Assembly: GCA_030631875.1 (NCBI GenBank)
Contig: DAOVKH010000115.1
Location: 1 to 5,917 of the forward strand
Length of the DNA: 5,917 bases
Origin: Deltaproteobacteria bacterium
Lineage (GTDB): Bacteria > Desulfobacterota > GWC2-55-46 > DRQE01
Reading direction: 5' to 3'
The notes beneath the pieces are model-generated. The model made no database searches. It saw nothing but the letters and a program-made list of their open reading frames with translations, and was not told where the DNA came from. This document shows, in pieces, positions 3,645 to 5,917 of the stretch (position 1 is its first letter; each line of letters starts with the position of its first letter). The translations under genes were made by a program, and so were the position numbers.

Positions 3645-5917
3645 ATGTCTATGGATTTCAAAGAAGCCCTCGACGAGCGGAGGCTCGTCTTTGACGGCGG
3701 CATGGGTACGATGCTACAGGAGCTCGGCCTCAAGGCCGGCGGCTGTCCCGATGAGCTGAACATTACCGAGCCGGAGCTTATAAAGAAGGTTCACTCGGCC
3801 TACCTCAGTGCCGGAGCGAACGTCGTTACGACCAATACATTCGGCGCTAATAGGATTAAGCTCGAAGAGTACGGCCTCGAAGGCCGCTTAGAAGAGATAA
3901 ATATAGCCGCCGTAAAGAATGCTCGCTCTGCTGTGGGCGACAACGCCTTCATCGCCGGAGACATCGGGCCAAGCGGAAGATTCATAGAGCCGGTCGGCGA
4001 TATGAGCTTTGAAGAGGCCGTAGAGATATTTACCGAACAGGCAGAGGCTCTAAAGAAGGGCGGCGCAGACCTCTTTATAATCGAAACGATGATGGATATA
4101 AAAGAGATGCGCGCGGCCATCATAGCCGCCACATCCGTTGGGCTTCCCGTAGTCGCCACGATGACATTCGATAACTCTATGCGGACGATACTCGGTACTT
4201 CGCCCGAAGCCTTTGCCGCCGTCGCCTCGGCACTCGGTGTAGCCGCCTTAGGAGCTAATTGTTCATTGGGCATAGAAGGTATCTTCGACGCACTCTCTGC
4301 CATGAGTAAGGTTACGGATCTGCCCCTCATAGCGCAGGCCAATGCAGGCATACCGGTACTCAACAAGGCCGGTGAGACGACCTTTCCGGCTACACCCGAA
4401 GAGATGGCCGAGTATATGCCAAGGCTCGGAGAGATAGGCACACGCATAGTCGGCGGATGCTGTGGTACGACAGACAAACATATCGAAGCGATGGGTAAAG
4501 CATTCTTGAATGCACCTGAGAAGACCGCCTCTAAAGATAATCGCAACTTCACAGCCCTTGCCTCGCGCGGCACTGTAAAGGTATTTGGTCCGGGGCTTCG
4601 CCCCGTCACCATAGGAGAGCGCATAAACCCTACGGGCAAAAAGACACTCGCCGAAGAGATAAAGGAAGGCAAGACCACCCGCATAAGAGCCGAAGCAAAG
4701 GATCAGACCGAGGCCGGAGCAGACTTGCTTGACGTAAACGTAGGCGTTCCGAATATAGACGAGCCGTCTGCTATGAAGAGAGCCGTATTTGCCGTAAATG
4801 AAAACTCAACACTACCGATAGTCGTTGATTCATCTGACCTCACCTCACTCGAAGAGGGGTTGAAGGCCGTAGACGGTAGAGCACTCATAAACTCCGTTAG
4901 CGGTGAGGAAGAAAAACTCGCTACCGTATTGCCGCTCGCAAAGAAGTATGGCGCGGCCGTACTCGGGCTTACTCTCGACGACGACGGCATTCCTCAAAGT
5001 GCCGAAGGTAGGGTTAAAGTAGCCAAGAAGATACTCGACCGTGCCCTGAAGGCAGGGCTTAGAAAAGAAGACATCGTTATAGATTGCCTTGCCATGACGG
5101 TAAGTGCCGAACCAAAGGCCGCCAAAGAAACACTCAGGGCCATACGGATGGTAACGGAAGACCTTGGGCTTGCGACCACACTCGGCGTAAGTAATATTTC
5201 ATTCGGCCTTCCTGCAAGGGGAGTCGTCAATTCCAACTTCTTTGCCATGGCGATAGATAACGGTCTGACGAGTGCCATCATAAACGTAAAGAACGAGGCG
5301 ATGATGGATGCATTCTTTGCGGCGTGTACGCTCCTTGGCTACGACCCCAATGCCGAAGGCTACATTGACCGCTTCAGGGAGCGCACAACCGCTGAAACAA
5401 CTACAAACGTTACGAAGAAGGCTCCTCAGGGCATACGTGAGGAGATAGCAAACGCCGTAGTAGAGGGCTCGGAGGACGAAATTGTAGCGCTCGTAGAGAG
5501 AGCCTTGAGCGAAGGCATTGCTCCTTTGGCAGTTGGCAATGAAGCGCTAATACTTGGGCTTGATGAGGTGGGCAGACTCTTTGCCTCTAACAGGTACTTT
5601 CTGCCGCAAGTAATCCTCTCTGCCGATACGGTGAAGAAGGGCTTTAACAGGCTCAAGGAAGAGATGCTCGAAGACGACTCGCCAAAGCTCGGTAGAGTTA
5701 TCCTGGCTACCGTCGAAGGCGACATACACGACATAGGTAAGAACATACTATGCACACTCTTAGAGAACCACGGCTTTGATGTAATAGACTTGGGCAAGAA
5801 CGTCTCACCTGAGACGATAATAGAGACGGTGCGTAAAAAGGATGTTGACGTAGTCGGCTTGTCGGCTCTAATGACAACGACCGTTATGGGCATGGAGACG
5901 GTAATTAATAGCCTCAA
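3645..5917 (+). CDS. metH: Cobalamin-dependent methionine synthase (5-methyltetrahydrofolate--homocysteine methyltransferase), 3'-truncated by window edge
   Basis: MetH transfers the methyl group of methyltetrahydrofolate via cobalamin to homocysteine, making methionine and freeing tetrahydrofolate (cytoplasm). 757 codons are visible and the frame is still open at the edge. Module 1 (about 1-290) is the homocysteine methyltransferase barrel, with FDGGMGTMLQELG, TNTFGANR, GDIGPSG and the three zinc-binding cysteines Cys206 (GANCS), Cys272 and Cys273 (GGCCGT). Module 2 (about 320-570) is the pterin-binding barrel, with GERINPTGKK (324-333), LDVNVG and later GVSNISFGLPAR. Module 3 is the B12 cap (about 597-675), followed by the Rossmann B12 domain from about 683, whose GDIHDIG box supplies the cobalt ligand His695. 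The window ends inside this domain, so whether an AdoMet reactivation domain follows cannot be seen. ATG 3645 is preferred over ATG 3651 because GGAG (3631-3634) lies 10 nt upstream. The gene has its own promoter and appears to start a transcript. Confidence 0.97.
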   Translation, partial: MSMDFKEALDERRLVFDGGMGTMLQELGLKAGGCPDELNITEPELIKKVHSAYLSAGANVVTTNTFGANRIKLEEYGLEGRLEEINIAAVKNARSAVGDNAFIAGDIGPSGRFIEPVGDMSFEEAVEIFTEQAEALKKGGADLFIIETMMDIKEMRAAIIAATSVGLPVVATMTFDNSMRTILGTSPEAFAAVASALGVAALGANCSLGIEGIFDALSAMSKVTDLPLIAQANAGIPVLNKAGETTFPATPEEMAEYMPRLGEIGTRIVGGCCGTTDKHIEAMGKAFLNAPEKTASKDNRNFTALASRGTVKVFGPGLRPVTIGERINPTGKKTLAEEIKEGKTTRIRAEAKDQTEAGADLLDVNVGVPNIDEPSAMKRAVFAVNENSTLPIVVDSSDLTSLEEGLKAVDGRALINSVSGEEEKLATVLPLAKKYGAAVLGLTLDDDGIPQSAEGRVKVAKKILDRALKAGLRKEDIVIDCLAMTVSAEPKAAKETLRAIRMVTEDLGLATTLGVSNISFGLPARGVVNSNFFAMAIDNGLTSAIINVKNEAMMDAFFAACTLLGYDPNAEGYIDRFRERTTAETTTNVTKKAPQGIREEIANAVVEGSEDEIVALVERALSEGIAPLAVGNEALILGLDEVGRLFASNRYFLPQVILSADTVKKGFNRLKEEMLEDDSPKLGRVILATVEGDIHDIGKNILCTLLENHGFDVIDLGKNVSPETIIETVRKKDVDVVGLSALMTTTVMGMETVINSL
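4591..4605. repeat. Short perfect palindrome in the metH inter-domain linker
   Basis: CGGGGC (4591-4596) and GCCCCG (4600-4605) form a 6-bp inverted repeat with a TTC loop. It encodes part of the linker just before the folate barrel (PGLRPV, ending at Val321). The layout, a GC-only stem with a 3-nt loop, resembles the palindrome at the uvrB 3' end, but the sequence is different. Confidence 0.6.

Noticed and set aside
3800..5917. Long minus-strand open frames opposite metH (3800-4684, 4703-4990, 4994-5281, 5426-5917)
   Set aside because: They lie wholly within an unambiguous metH frame, and their Ser/Ala/Pro-rich translations look like the complement of a codon-biased gene. No domain or ribosome-binding site supports them.

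Overview
The window looks like ordinary chromosomal sequence from a free-living bacterium of about 50% GC. The lineage is not recognisable. The protein sequences and the very frequent AUA isoleucine codons would fit a Desulfobacterota- or Nitrospirota-like group, but that is only an impression. No rRNA, tRNA, CRISPR array, transposase or phage gene is visible.

Layout: (1) 1-1423 (+) is the C-terminal ~70% of uvrB, the damage-recognition helicase of nucleotide excision repair. Its last codons are duplicated in frame around a small palindrome (1406-1464). (2) 1492-1989 (-) is a very short MscS-type mechanosensitive channel, convergent with uvrB. It has a near-consensus sigma70-type promoter placed so that the mRNA would be essentially leaderless. 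(3) 2117-2581 (+) is a complete bcp-type peroxiredoxin with both cysteines. (4) 2600-3552 (-) holds two tightly linked genes read toward bcp. The upstream one encodes a winged-helix-like protein whose wing seems to be interrupted by an acidic, GAA-repeat-encoded loop. The downstream one is a small helical protein whose open frame continues upstream of its only usable start and overlaps the end of the winged-helix gene. (5) 3645 to the window edge (+) is metH, cobalamin-dependent methionine synthase, with its homocysteine, folate and most of its B12 modules. It is divergent from the winged-helix gene.

The genes do not form one pathway. uvrB, bcp, mscS and metH are housekeeping or stress genes in separate transcription units (DNA repair, peroxide removal, turgor relief, methionine/one-carbon metabolism). 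The least explained part is the two-gene unit at 2600-3552. It could be a small regulatory module, but that is inference. I found no convincing sign of a large undescribed system. The points most worth a second look are the start-less/frameshifted small ORF, the palindrome-associated duplication at the uvrB end, and the truncated, leaderless MscS.
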